Source of the DNA: Myxococcota bacterium | GTDB lineage: Bacteria > Myxococcota_A > UBA796 | Length of the DNA: 64,000 nt | Assembly: GCA_029251165.1 (NCBI GenBank) | Contig: JAQXDW010000043.1 | Location: 1-64,000, forward strand | Direction of reading: 5' to 3' | Shown here: positions 1 to 8,707 of the stretch, piece by piece | Position numbering within the stretch: the first letter of the stretch is position 1 | Layout of the letters: each line of letters begins with the position of its first letter | The notes under the pieces: model-generated | Database searches by the model: none | Told to the model about the DNA's origin: nothing | Seen by the model: only the letters and a program-made list of their open reading frames with translations | Position numbers and translations under genes: made by a program

Positions 1-990
1 GCCTCGGATGCCTCGACCTTCTACGCAGACTCCGACAGCGACGGCTACGGAGACGCCAGCGCACCCATCCTCGACTGCACCCAGCCCTCCGGCACCATCG
101 TGGACGGAAGCGACTGCGATGACACTGACGGCGCGATCAACCCGGATGCTGCCGAGACCTGTGACGGCGTCGACAACAACTGCTCCGGCGACGAGAACGA
201 CGCCTCAGATGCAACCACCTACTACGCAGACCTCGACGCGGACTTCTTCGGAGACGTAAACAACACCTTCGCCGCATGCGACCGTCCCAACGGCTACCGC
301 ACCAACGCTGAAGACTGCGACGACGGAGACGCCGCGGTCAACCCCAACGCAGCCGAGACCTGCGACGGCACTGACAACAACTGCTCCGGCGACGAGAGTG
401 ATGCTTCCGACGCCTCGACCTGGTTCGCAGACACCGACGGCGATGGCTACGGAGACACCCTGTTCTTCGCCAATGCGTGCAACCAGCCCTCCGGCTACCT
501 CGCCGACGACTCTGACTGTAATGACGCCGACAACACCGTAAACCCCGGTGAGACGGAGACCTGCGACGGCACCGACAACAACTGCTCCGGTGATGAGCTG
601 GATGCAATCGATGTTCTCACCTTCTACGCAGACACCGACAGCGACGGCTATGGCGATGCGGCTGTGACCTCCGCAGCCTGCAGCGAGCCCTCCGGCTACC
701 TCGCCGATGACTCTGACTGTAATGACGCCGACAACACCGTAAACCCCGGTGAGGCGGAGACCTGCGACGGCACCGACAACAACTGCTCCGGTGATGAGAA
801 CGACGCCTCGGATGCGACCACCTTCTACGCAGACTCCGATGAGGACACCTTCGGAGACAGCGACGTCACGTTCGTCTCATGCGACCAGCCCTCTGGCTAC
901 ATCACAGACAGCACGGACTGTGACGATGGCGAGAACACCACCTACCCGGGTGCTCCAGAGGTCTGCAGCGATGGTGTGGACAGCGACTGC
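1..990 (+). repeat. Tandem MopE-type coding repeats, about 200-210 bp each
   Basis: Five in-frame units encode the Asp/Cys motif. The units beginning near 490 and 691 differ by only a few bases over roughly 100 bp, so they look like a recent duplication or gene-conversion product, while the others have diverged. Confidence 0.85.
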
Positions 991-2364
991 GACACCATCG
1001 ACAGCATGGGCACCTGCGACGCCAACCTCTCCGGCGCTGACGCAAGCTTCAGCGGTGTGAGCGTTGGCGACCTCGCGGGGTACCACATGACCGGTGGCGA
1101 CATCAACGGTGACGGCTTCTCAGACGTGGTGGTCGGTGCACGACTGGTCCACAACGGCGGAACCGATCGCGGCAGCACATACGTGGTGTTCGGACCGGTC
1201 ACCGGAAACCTGAGCCTCAGCAGCGCCGATGCCGAGCTTACGGGTGAGGCCGACAACGACTACTCTGGAGGCTCGGTTGCCAGCGGTGACTTCAACAACG
1301 ATGGCTTCGACGATATGGTCGTTGGCGCGCTGAACGAAGATGCTGGAGGAACCGACGCTGGTGCGGCTTACGTCGTCCTCGGTCCGGTCTCTGGAGCGCT
1401 CAGCCTCTCCAGCGCAGACCTCAAGCTGACCGGCACCGGTGCCGGCGATCAGGCTGGAAAGTCGGTCGCTGCAGTCGGCGATGTAGACGACGATGGCAAC
1501 GATGACTTCCTGATCTCCGGCTACAAGAACGACGACGCAGCGGCAAATGCCGGCGCAGCCTACCTGTTCTACGGACCGGCGACCTCTGGAGACCTGAGCA
1601 CCGCAGACGCCATCCTTCAGGGCGTCTCGGCACAGGACTACGCCGGCTCCTGGGTCAGCGCAGCCGGCGATGTTGACGGCGACGGGTTCGATGACGTCCT
1701 GGTCGGAGCCTACCGCGCCGACATTGAGCGCGACAGCATCACCGTCTCCAACGTCGGCATCACCTACCTGATGCACGGCCCGCTGTCGGGCACCGTCAGC
1801 CTCTCCACCGCCAATGCCTCGTTCATCGGTGAAGCCAGCAACGATCAGTCGGGCTCTCAGGTCTCTGAGGCGGGTGACGTCAACAACGACGGCTTCGCAG
1901 ACTTCCTCATCGGCGCTGAGCGTTCGGATGTCAGCAAGACCGGTGACGACGGCAGGGCCTACCTGCTGCTTGGGCCGCTCTCTGGCGCGGTCGAGCTGTC
2001 TGCCGCGAACGCAATCTTCGAGGGTGAGAACGGAAACGATCGAGCGGGACGCGGCATCGGCGCAGCGGGTGACCTGGACGGCGATGGATTCGACGACCTC
2101 CTCATCGGAGCCAAGGAGAACGACGGCAGCGGAACCGGCGCTGGTGCTGCCTACGTGGTCCTCGGTCCAATCACCGGTACCCTCTCGCTCTCCGCAGCAG
2201 ACGCCATCTACGGCGGCGAGACTGCAGGTGACCAGGCGGGCATCTGGATGAGTGGAGCCGGAGACGTCTCCGGAGACGGCAGCCCAGACTTCCTGGTCGG
2301 CGGCAACTCCGCCAGCTCCGGTGCTGGCGCGACCTACCTCATCCTGGGTGACTCCTGGCGCTGA
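1..2364 (+). CDS. MopE-repeat / FG-GAP propeller surface protein (5' end outside window)
   Basis: The reading frame is open from base 1, so the N-terminus lies upstream. The first third carries five units of about 67-70 residues, each with an Asp-rich DCDD or DCND segment followed by ETCDGxDNNCSGDE or a variant; this is the putative metal-binding repeat named after MopE. The rest (from about base 1020) is seven repeats of the form GDxNxDGFxDxxVGA, the FG-GAP calcium-binding signature of integrin-alpha propellers, enough for one complete seven-bladed domain. The C-terminus follows the last blade directly, with no sorting domain or membrane anchor. A secreted or cell-surface Ca-binding adhesin or scaffold is the likely role; the ligand is unknown. 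Repeats 3 and 4 are nearly identical in DNA. Confidence 0.85.
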   Translation, partial: ASDASTFYADSDSDGYGDASAPILDCTQPSGTIVDGSDCDDTDGAINPDAAETCDGVDNNCSGDENDASDATTYYADLDADFFGDVNNTFAACDRPNGYRTNAEDCDDGDAAVNPNAAETCDGTDNNCSGDESDASDASTWFADTDGDGYGDTLFFANACNQPSGYLADDSDCNDADNTVNPGETETCDGTDNNCSGDELDAIDVLTFYADTDSDGYGDAAVTSAACSEPSGYLADDSDCNDADNTVNPGEAETCDGTDNNCSGDENDASDATTFYADSDEDTFGDSDVTFVSCDQPSGYITDSTDCDDGENTTYPGAPEVCSDGVDSDCDTIDSMGTCDANLSGADASFSGVSVGDLAGYHMTGGDINGDGFSDVVVGARLVHNGGTDRGSTYVVFGPVTGNLSLSSADAELTGEADNDYSGGSVASGDFNNDGFDDMVVGALNEDAGGTDAGAAYVVLGPVSGALSLSSADLKLTGTGAGDQAGKSVAAVGDVDDDGNDDFLISGYKNDDAAANAGAAYLFYGPATSGDLSTADAILQGVSAQDYAGSWVSAAGDVDGDGFDDVLVGAYRADIERDSITVSNVGITYLMHGPLSGTVSLSTANASFIGEASNDQSGSQVSEAGDVNNDGFADFLIGAERSDVSKTGDDGRAYLLLGPLSGAVELSAANAIFEGENGNDRAGRGIGAAGDLDGDGFDDLLIGAKENDGSGTGAGAAYVVLGPITGTLSLSAADAIYGGETAGDQAGIWMSGAGDVSGDGSPDFLVGGNSASSGAGATYLILGDSWR

Positions 2365-2373
2365 TGACCTGAG

Positions 2374-2449
2374 GCCGCGGTCGAGTCTCTGCTCGACGGC
2401 GGCTTCTGCGTCAGACTAAGCCGCTGTCGAGTGCCTGCTCGACGGCGGC
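2374..2449. terminator. Two tandem hairpins from a 46-bp duplication between convergent genes
   Basis: Hairpin 1 has arms 2374-2385 and 2392-2403; hairpin 2 has arms 2420-2431 and 2438-2449. Each has a 12-bp stem with one mismatch and a 6-nt loop. They are copies of one another with an exact 46-bp offset. They lie between the end of the surface-protein gene and the end of the kinase gene; hairpin 2 is inside the kinase 3' end. Neither has a T tract, so a bidirectional terminator or RNA-end barrier is an inference. Confidence 0.5.
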
Positions 2450-3460
2450 TTCTACGTCAGAGAGTGTAAACGGCTTGATGAGCACAGCCTGGAAGCCGTC
2501 GCGACCGAGCTGAGCGGTCGCCTCGGCCCAGTAGCCGCTGCTCACAATCGCCTGAAATCTTGAGGCATCCGCGCGCATCCGCGCGAGGATGTCCGCACCA
2601 CCAGCGCCACCGGGGATCATCAGGTCGAGCACGACGAGAGTGAACGGCCGTTCCTCAAGCTGAGCGCGCTGGAACTGCTCCAGCGCCTCCTCTCCGTCAC
2701 AGGCGATGGTGACGTCGTGTCCAAGCAGGCTCAGCATCTCTCCGAGCACCTCCCGGAGGGCCTGCTCGTCATCCACAAGCAGCACTCGGTGGCCGGTAAC
2801 AGCTTCCTCCGGGATAGCCGTGGTGGCCCTGGGAATCCGAAGACAGAACTGCGCACCGCCAGTCGCCGGTGCTTTATACTGGACCTCGCCACCGTGGATA
2901 TGGGCCATCGCTGCGACGATCGGAAGTCCCAGCCCGCGTCCCCGCGAGCGGGTCGTGGAGAACGGCGAGAACATGCCCTCAGCCACATCGGGTGCGATAC
3001 CGTGGCCGTGATCGGTGATGGTAATCTTGGCTGTGCTGCCGTCGGCATGTGCTTCGATGGAGACCGTGGGGGAGCCCGCCTCCCGGGCGTTGTCCAGCAG
3101 CTCCAGGAGCGCACGGGTCAGCAGGGCAGCGTCGGCACGGATGGTGAGACCAGGCGTGATGTCGCATGTCACGGTTGACTCGCTCCGGGCGAGAACATCT
3201 GAGACCAGCCTCTCGACCGAGACCGGCTCCAGCATCGGCTCGATCCGACGCGCATAGAGCTGGAGGCGCTCGGTCAGCTCCTGGAGCTTGAACGAGGCCC
3301 GCTCAGCGGCATCCAGGCGGTTGCGGATTGGATCCTCTGGAGGAAGGCTGGCCCGAGCAACCGAGATGTTGCCGATGATGCTCGCCAAGACGTTGTTGAC
3401 GTTGTGAGCAAGCCCGCGCGCCAGCTCTTCCGCCAGCGCGTTGGAATCGTCTTCAGCCAT
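2411..3460 (-). CDS. Cytoplasmic hybrid histidine kinase without sensor domain
   Basis: 349 residues. The protein starts almost directly with a dimerisation/phospho-acceptor helix (LARGLAHNVNNVLASIIGN, His19), then an HATPase with G1/G2 boxes (DHGHGIAP, GRGLGLP), then a receiver domain from about residue 223 (DDE acid pocket, phospho-acceptor in VVLDLMIPGG, conserved Lys in LIKPF). It has no transmembrane segment, PAS or GAF domain, so the input must come from a partner protein. The NVNN after the His resembles NtrB-like sensorless kinases. The ATG overlaps the tilS stop (TGATG), with GAGGAAG upstream, so it is translationally coupled. The stop codon falls at the junction of a 46-bp tandem duplication. 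Confidence 0.85.
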   Translation of the reverse strand: MAEDDSNALAEELARGLAHNVNNVLASIIGNISVARASLPPEDPIRNRLDAAERASFKLQELTERLQLYARRIEPMLEPVSVERLVSDVLARSESTVTCDITPGLTIRADAALLTRALLELLDNAREAGSPTVSIEAHADGSTAKITITDHGHGIAPDVAEGMFSPFSTTRSRGRGLGLPIVAAMAHIHGGEVQYKAPATGGAQFCLRIPRATTAIPEEAVTGHRVLLVDDEQALREVLGEMLSLLGHDVTIACDGEEALEQFQRAQLEERPFTLVVLDLMIPGGAGGADILARMRADASRFQAIVSSGYWAEATAQLGRDGFQAVLIKPFTLSDVEAAVEQALDSGLV

Positions 3461-4920
3461 CAGGCTTCCTCCAAGATCAGCAGTCCATTATGCAGCGCAA
3501 GCCGGTGGCGCGCTGGCAGTGGGATTCCCCCACCCTCTATCGGGTGCCAGGAGAGGAATGCCTCCAGTTGGTCGGCCCGAACGGGCCGGGGACAGGGTGC
3601 CGTGAGGCGGACAAGGAGACGGAGCTGGATGGCTTCATCCTCATTGCGGAGCCCCTCGAGGAGCAGCCCTTCATCGCGGTGGTGACGCTGCCAGGCGTCA
3701 TCGGTGAGGCGACTGAGGAGAGCATCGTCACGCGCAAGCAGCCGGCCAGTCCGAGCCAGCGCGGCCTCAGCGCCGCCATGAATGGCATCCAGACGCGGCA
3801 TCAGCCGGCGGATCTCTCCGCGCTGAGAGGCGGGGTTGGAGGGGTCCTCTACCCACGACAGTCCCTCCTGACGTGCCCAGGCATCCAGAATCGTCCGGGG
3901 CTCAGCGAGCAGCGGACGACACCACGGTGCATCCAGCGGCAGCATCCCTCGCAGACCGCGCGCGCCCGAGCCACGCAGCAAGTGGTAGAGCACCGTCTCG
4001 GCACGATCGGTTCGGTGGTGCCCTGTCGCGATACGGTCCGCTCCCCGCCCCAGCAGCTCCGCCCGCCGGAGCGCGCGTGCGCGAGCCTGTAGGTTCGCGC
4101 CCTGAGGAAGGGAGAGCCGGCGGCTGACAAACGGCAGCCCCAGCCGTTCAGCATGCGCCGCGACCCGCGCGACCTCATCCTTCGACGCTGGACGGAGCCC
4201 ATGATCGAAGCTGACCACCTCCAGCAGACCACCGTGCGCGCCCTGGGTTCGGGCCAGAATCTCCAAGAGACAGGTGCTGTCGAGCCCGCCAGAGACCGCG
4301 ACCACAACACGCTCTCCGGGCGCCCACAGTCGACCGTGCCGAATGAACGCGAGCACGCGATGCGGGAGGGTCCGCGCCCGAGGCACCGCCGCCGACGGCC
4401 GTCCGGGGAGATCCTTGGGAGACAGCGACGGCGGAAGCTGATCGGTGGGGTGAGCACGCACCTGGTGGGTCGCCTGGCAGGTGCCACACCGGTACTGAAT
4501 CACCACTTCCCCTCCAGAGAGGGTCATCGAGGTCGGATGGAGGATTCCCCCACAGTCCGCAGCCCGATCACCCGGCACGACATCGACATGCCGAGAGCGC
4601 AGGCACCGGGGACAGTGATCTCGGACCCGAGCCCCTCCCGGTGAGACGGACTCCCCGCACCAGATGCAGGTAAACGACTCGTCGACCCGGATGGGATTCT
4701 TGCGTACCTGAGCCGAGGCGCTCCGATCCAGCAGCGCGCGGACCAGACGCTTTCCCGACCACGCAGGCTCGACCGAGACCCCCTCAGCGGACGCGAGCCC
4801 CAGCGCTGCAGCACGCAGCACCGGCTCCCGATCCAGTCGGGTGCCGAGGCGCTTGATCTCTCCGCGAGAGCGCACACCTCGAAGCAGGATCTTTACCGCA
4901 GCAGGCTCCATGGTCGGCAT
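3460..4920 (-). CDS. tilS: RNHCP-domain / tRNA(Ile)-lysidine synthetase fusion
   Basis: 486 residues from the ATG at 4920; upstream extension would run into the PhyH gene. Residues 1-78 are unrecognised. Residues about 80-158 match the RNHCP zinc-ribbon-like family: FTCIWCGESV, then RDHCPRCLRSRHVD, then PGDRAADCGG and a further CGTC pair. From about 185 the protein is TilS: PP-loop SGGLDS at 210-215, SFDHGLRP, and ATGHHRTDRAET followed by LLRGSGARGLRGM. TilS makes lysidine at position 34 of the CAU-anticodon isoleucine tRNA using ATP and lysine. Usual TilS is about 430 residues and begins near the PP-loop. The gene lies 37 bp after the PhyH gene in the TetR operon. TilS is firm; the fusion is read directly from one uninterrupted frame. 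Confidence 0.87.
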   Translation of the reverse strand: MPTMEPAAVKILLRGVRSRGEIKRLGTRLDREPVLRAAALGLASAEGVSVEPAWSGKRLVRALLDRSASAQVRKNPIRVDESFTCIWCGESVSPGGARVRDHCPRCLRSRHVDVVPGDRAADCGGILHPTSMTLSGGEVVIQYRCGTCQATHQVRAHPTDQLPPSLSPKDLPGRPSAAVPRARTLPHRVLAFIRHGRLWAPGERVVVAVSGGLDSTCLLEILARTQGAHGGLLEVVSFDHGLRPASKDEVARVAAHAERLGLPFVSRRLSLPQGANLQARARALRRAELLGRGADRIATGHHRTDRAETVLYHLLRGSGARGLRGMLPLDAPWCRPLLAEPRTILDAWARQEGLSWVEDPSNPASQRGEIRRLMPRLDAIHGGAEAALARTGRLLARDDALLSRLTDDAWQRHHRDEGLLLEGLRNEDEAIQLRLLVRLTAPCPRPVRADQLEAFLSWHPIEGGGIPLPARHRLALHNGLLILEEA

Positions 4921-4957
4921 TATGACCTGAACCACCGGCGGTGTGTCTACACCGCTG

Positions 4958-5899
4958 CTATCCAGCCCGGGTAAAGCGATTAAGCGGCGCAGAGAGGCGG
5001 TGGTAAAACGGGGTTCCAGAGTCCTCAGACTTCGGCTGGTAGGCATCCAAGAGGTAGGGCACATACATCGTGCGCCGCAGGGAGCGCCGCCCGGTCCACG
5101 GAGAGCGCTCGACACGGTGCCACATTCGACCATCATGGACCGTCAGGTCGCCCGGCTCGGTCTCGACAGCAATCTCGTTGCGATCGATCCCATGAGAGAG
5201 AAAGTAGGGCTTCCGGAACAGCATCGAGAGGAAGCCCTGGGTGTGGCTGCCCGGGATCAGGCGCAGACCACCGTCTTCAGCCTTGATGTGGTCAAAGTGT
5301 ATGCCGACGTTGAGCATCGGGCCTGGAGGTCGAAGCCAGGGCCAGGTGGGATGAAGCATGAACAGGTCGCGCAGGCCATCGGTGTGCCAGCCCAGCCGGG
5401 TATAGGCGCTGCCCTCGACGGTCATGTTGCGGTTGAAGACCACCCCGTCTCGCTCCCCCTCCCCCACCCGAGTCCGCTCACCGATGAGCCCACGGATCGG
5501 CAAGAAGCGACTGTCGTGAACGAAAGAGGAGATCTTCTCGGAGTACAGCGACGTGAATGCAAACCGCTGGATGAAGGGGCCTCCCTCTCCATCTTCACCG
5601 ATGCAGAGCGGGATTCCGTTTACGATGGTCTTCTGCTCTGCAATCAGGGCGTCCTGGACCTGATCGACCTCGCGGAGGATGAGCGCGACCTCCTCAGGGG
5701 TCGCGACGCCGCCGAACAAGATGAAGCCGTGGGCATCGAGGAAGGCCTGCTGCACACCAGAGATCGCCTCGTCGAGGATGAACCGGGTGGTCAGCGGCAA
5801 GGCCATCGCCTCCTCGATCTCTGATGCCGTCGGGAGGACCCGTGGAGGGCTGTCGACCATCGGAGCGGGGGCATCAGGGGGGAGAACATCAGTGGTCAC
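4958..5899 (-). CDS. Phytanoyl-CoA dioxygenase (PhyH) family protein
   Basis: 313 residues. Iron/2-oxoglutarate oxygenase signature: H172-x-D174 in GWHTDG, a distal His near 255-261 (VHDGRMWHRV) and Arg 275/276 (SLRRTMY) for 2-oxoglutarate. LNVGIHFDHIKAEDGGLRLI and PGSH are typical of PhyH proteins. It probably hydroxylates a lipid or small organic acid; the substrate cannot be read. The ATG overlaps the stop of the TetR gene (ATGA), so it is co-translated with its presumed regulator and is the likely regulated enzyme of this operon. Confidence 0.85.
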   Translation of the reverse strand: MTTDVLPPDAPAPMVDSPPRVLPTASEIEEAMALPLTTRFILDEAISGVQQAFLDAHGFILFGGVATPEEVALILREVDQVQDALIAEQKTIVNGIPLCIGEDGEGGPFIQRFAFTSLYSEKISSFVHDSRFLPIRGLIGERTRVGEGERDGVVFNRNMTVEGSAYTRLGWHTDGLRDLFMLHPTWPWLRPPGPMLNVGIHFDHIKAEDGGLRLIPGSHTQGFLSMLFRKPYFLSHGIDRNEIAVETEPGDLTVHDGRMWHRVERSPWTGRRSLRRTMYVPYLLDAYQPKSEDSGTPFYHRLSAPLNRFTRAG

Positions 5900-6513
5900 A
5901 GGGAACTCCTCAGGAGCAGGCTACAGGCGACGGTGACGAGGTGATCCTCGACGGCAATCAAGGGATCCTGCTCGGGATCATTGACGAAGAAGGCAAGCTC
6001 TTCCGGCGCACTGACCGCGTATCGGGCAAGCAGCATCACGACCGTCTGGAGCGAGAGCCGGATGTCGGTGGGGTGCTGACCGGTCTGGGCCAGCGCAGCA
6101 GTGAGGAGGTCGAGGAACGGCGCCTGGAAGCGCATCCTTCGATCCGTGCTCAGGGTGCCGGCGGACATGACCTGCCGGTTAAGCAGACGAACCGCGAGGC
6201 GATGCTCACAGGCAAACTGAAAGCCCATTCGGACCGCCTGCGGCAGAATAACCGAGAGGGTGCCGCCATTCAGGAGGGTGGGCACCAGCCGCTCCTGGAG
6301 GCTGGACAGCTCCGCATACATCTCCTCCACGCAGGCATCCAGCAGGCCATCCTTGCTGCCGAAGTAGTGGTGAACCATGCCGATGCTCACCTTCGCCTCT
6401 CCGGCAATGCTCCGGATAGAGGCGCTATCTCCCTGGCGGGCAAACAGAGCGAGGGCAGCGCAGAGGATGCGCCGACGGGTTGCAGCGGCGTCCGCATTGA
6501 CGGGCCTGGACAT
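5896..6513 (-). CDS. TetR-family transcriptional regulator
   Basis: 205 residues from the ATG at 6513. The N-terminal 60 residues are a TetR helix-turn-helix (ILCAALALFARQGD, then IRSIAGEAKVSIGMVHHYFGSKDGLL). The C-terminal two thirds are the variable all-helical ligand domain; no ligand can be inferred. An in-frame extension to 6780 exists but crosses the operator, so it is not used. A 24-bp palindrome ends 12 bp before the ATG, which points to autoregulation of this TetR-PhyH-tilS-kinase operon. Confidence 0.88.
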   Translation of the reverse strand: MSRPVNADAAATRRRILCAALALFARQGDSASIRSIAGEAKVSIGMVHHYFGSKDGLLDACVEEMYAELSSLQERLVPTLLNGGTLSVILPQAVRMGFQFACEHRLAVRLLNRQVMSAGTLSTDRRMRFQAPFLDLLTAALAQTGQHPTDIRLSLQTVVMLLARYAVSAPEELAFFVNDPEQDPLIAVEDHLVTVACSLLLRSSL

Positions 6514-6524
6514 GACCGGAGCAT

Positions 6525-6548
6525 AACCAATCAAACGTTCAATTGGTT
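6525..6548. promoter_or_regulatory. Probable TetR operator palindrome
   Basis: A 24-bp imperfect palindrome with 20 of 24 positions symmetric: AACCAAT, a 10-bp core containing AACGTT, then ATTGGTT. It sits 12 bp upstream of the TetR start codon, where bound repressor would cover the promoter. TetR proteins commonly bind such sites next to their own gene; that link is inferred. Confidence 0.7.
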
Positions 6549-6718
6549 GTTCCAGAGACGGATTCCTCCCAGACTGACAGCGGTCGTCTCCGGCACCCCG
6601 CTCGACCGTGAGGTCTCGGTCGTCTCCCAGCCTCAGGGGCACGGTCCACGGCTGCCCTGGTGCACTGCTGGTCGCTGTTGTCAGACGAGCGCCACTCAAG
6701 CCGGATAAGGCCTTCCCA

Positions 6719-8707
6719 ATGACTCCCTGGCTGCTCATCTCTGCCGCGCTGGCGCTCGACCCGCTCGATGCCCAGATCATCCTCCAGCTGGAGGCACAGC
6801 GAATTCCACCTCAGGCGCTCGCCGGGTACATCACGCACGACGATCCCGAGACTCGCGCGCGCGCTGCACGGGCACTGGGCCGCCTGCGCACTGCCGCGGC
6901 CCTCTCTCCGCTCCGTCGTCTGGCCGCAGATCCCGAGCCGCTGGTCCGGTACGAGGCTGCGTTTGCCCTGGGACAGACGCCAGGCGGTGAGCCGGCAATG
7001 CTCACACAGCTCACCGTCGAGCAGGACCATGGTGTCCGAGCAGCGCTGGTCGAGGGCCTCGGAAAGGAAGGCTCTGCATCTGCAATCCAGCCCCTGCTGT
7101 CGGCACTCAACGAGCGCCCGAACATGCTTCAGCTCCCCGAGGTCGCCGTCGCAGCCGGTCACGCGCTGGGCATTCTCGCTCGACGCAAGGTCGAGGGGGT
7201 CGAGAGACCGGAGGTCCTCCATGCGCTGCTCAGTCAGCTCGACAGTGGAGATCCTGCGGTTCGGCGGGCAGCAGCCTACGCGCTGTCTCGAATCCGCCCT
7301 GAGGCGCTCTCCGCGACAGACACGACCCACCTGCTCGCGGCCCTGAGCCGCTACCGAGACCCAGACACCCGCACGCGGCTCATCTACGCCACAATGAACC
7401 TCGCCCTCCCCGACCGAGATGCTTGCTTCGACGCACTCGCTACCGATCCGGATGTCGGGGTGCGGATCGCACTGGCTCGCACTGCATCCGCTACCGGCTG
7501 GTCAGGGGTCGAGTCCCTGCTGAGCGCACCAGAGCTGGGCGTGCGTCGAGAAGCCATCGCTGCGATTGCGACAATGGCGGACTTTGACCACGCGGCGCTC
7601 CTGCTGCCGCTGCTGGAGGCTGGCAGCACCTTAGAGGCTGCGGAGGCAAACCGCGTCTCCGGTGATCCTGCCGTCATCGAGGCCGCTGCGGTGCTCGCTG
7701 CACTGGCAGGCTCCGAGCTCGAGGGGGTCACGGAGCTCACTGGAGAGCTCTCGCAGTGGCTTGATGGCTCCATGCCGACCCGCATCCGTGTCGCCGCTGC
7801 CGCACTCTCCGAGGACACCGACCGGCTCAGCGCGCTCGCGATCCGTGATGACGAGACCGCTGTGCGCACCATGGCCGCCTGGCACCTCGCGGAGCTGGAT
7901 CCCTCGACCGAGCAGATGATCGCCCTGCTGACCTCCTCCGATCCGATGGTCATCGCTGTCGGAGCGGGCTGGCTGGCGGACAATCCTGTCGCCTCTGCGG
8001 AGGCCGCGCTGCTGGCGTCGCTGGAGGATGCCACCGACATCGACCTCCTCCAGTCGGTCGCGGAGGCACTGCTCTCGCTGTACTCCGGTAGCTACCCGAA
8101 GGTCCGGCGTCCCGCTGCCGGCGCCAGAGCGGCCATTCAGGGCCTCTCCAGTCACCACGAGGCCACGATCCGTGCCGTCGCTGCCGAGCTCGCTGTCGCC
8201 ACCCGCACTCCGCTGCCGCCCAGCCACCCGATGATTCGCTCTGCGCCGCTTGCGGAGATCCAGACCATCCGAATGGCCCGGGTCGACACCAGCCGCGGCT
8301 CGTTCACCGTCGAGCTGTATCCAGCGGAGGCCCCGCTGACGGTGTGGAACTTCGCTCAGCTTGCGGAGAGTGGCTTCTACGACAACCTCACAGTGCATCG
8401 CGTGGTCCCCGACTTTGTGGTTCAGGATGGTGATCCTCGAGGAGACGGCGCTGGCGGGCCGGGCTGGACGCTGCCCGACGAGATCAACCCGATGCGCACC
8501 ACCGAGGGCGCGCTGGGGATGGCTCACGCAGGCCCGGACACCGGAGGCAGCCAGTGGTTCGTCACCCTCGCGCCGCAGCCCCACCTCGACGGCGTCCACA
8601 CCGTGTTCGGCCAGGTCGTCCGAGGCATGGGTGTGCTGCGTGACATCCAGCCTGGCGACCGCATCGAGCACATCGCCATCGAGCGCTACGAGACCGCGCC
8701 CCGGTAG
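6719..8707 (+). CDS. Exported HEAT-repeat protein with C-terminal cyclophilin PPIase
   Basis: 662 residues from the ATG at 6719, chosen because a short hydrophobic leader (MTPWLLISAALALDP) follows it. Residues about 30-510 are HEAT/PBS-type helical repeats (for example ETRARAARALGRLR, EPLVRYEAAFALGQ, GVRIALARTA). The last 145 residues are a cyclophilin fold: RGSFTVELYPAEAPLTVWNF, HRVVPDFVVQDGDPRGDG, and GSQWFVTLAPQPHLDGVHTV. The Arg/Phe/Gln active-site set (HRVVPDFVVQ) is kept, so prolyl isomerase activity is expected. The repeats may present clients to the isomerase in the periplasm. The 3' end overlaps the convergent glycosyltransferase gene by 22 bp. Confidence 0.87.
   Translation: MTPWLLISAALALDPLDAQIILQLEAQRIPPQALAGYITHDDPETRARAARALGRLRTAAALSPLRRLAADPEPLVRYEAAFALGQTPGGEPAMLTQLTVEQDHGVRAALVEGLGKEGSASAIQPLLSALNERPNMLQLPEVAVAAGHALGILARRKVEGVERPEVLHALLSQLDSGDPAVRRAAAYALSRIRPEALSATDTTHLLAALSRYRDPDTRTRLIYATMNLALPDRDACFDALATDPDVGVRIALARTASATGWSGVESLLSAPELGVRREAIAAIATMADFDHAALLLPLLEAGSTLEAAEANRVSGDPAVIEAAAVLAALAGSELEGVTELTGELSQWLDGSMPTRIRVAAAALSEDTDRLSALAIRDDETAVRTMAAWHLAELDPSTEQMIALLTSSDPMVIAVGAGWLADNPVASAEAALLASLEDATDIDLLQSVAEALLSLYSGSYPKVRRPAAGARAAIQGLSSHHEATIRAVAAELAVATRTPLPPSHPMIRSAPLAEIQTIRMARVDTSRGSFTVELYPAEAPLTVWNFAQLAESGFYDNLTVHRVVPDFVVQDGDPRGDGAGGPGWTLPDEINPMRTTEGALGMAHAGPDTGGSQWFVTLAPQPHLDGVHTVFGQVVRGMGVLRDIQPGDRIEHIAIERYETAPR

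Noticed and set aside
6514..6780. N-terminal extension of the TetR protein
   Set aside because: It would place the operator palindrome inside the coding sequence and adds residues unlike the family.
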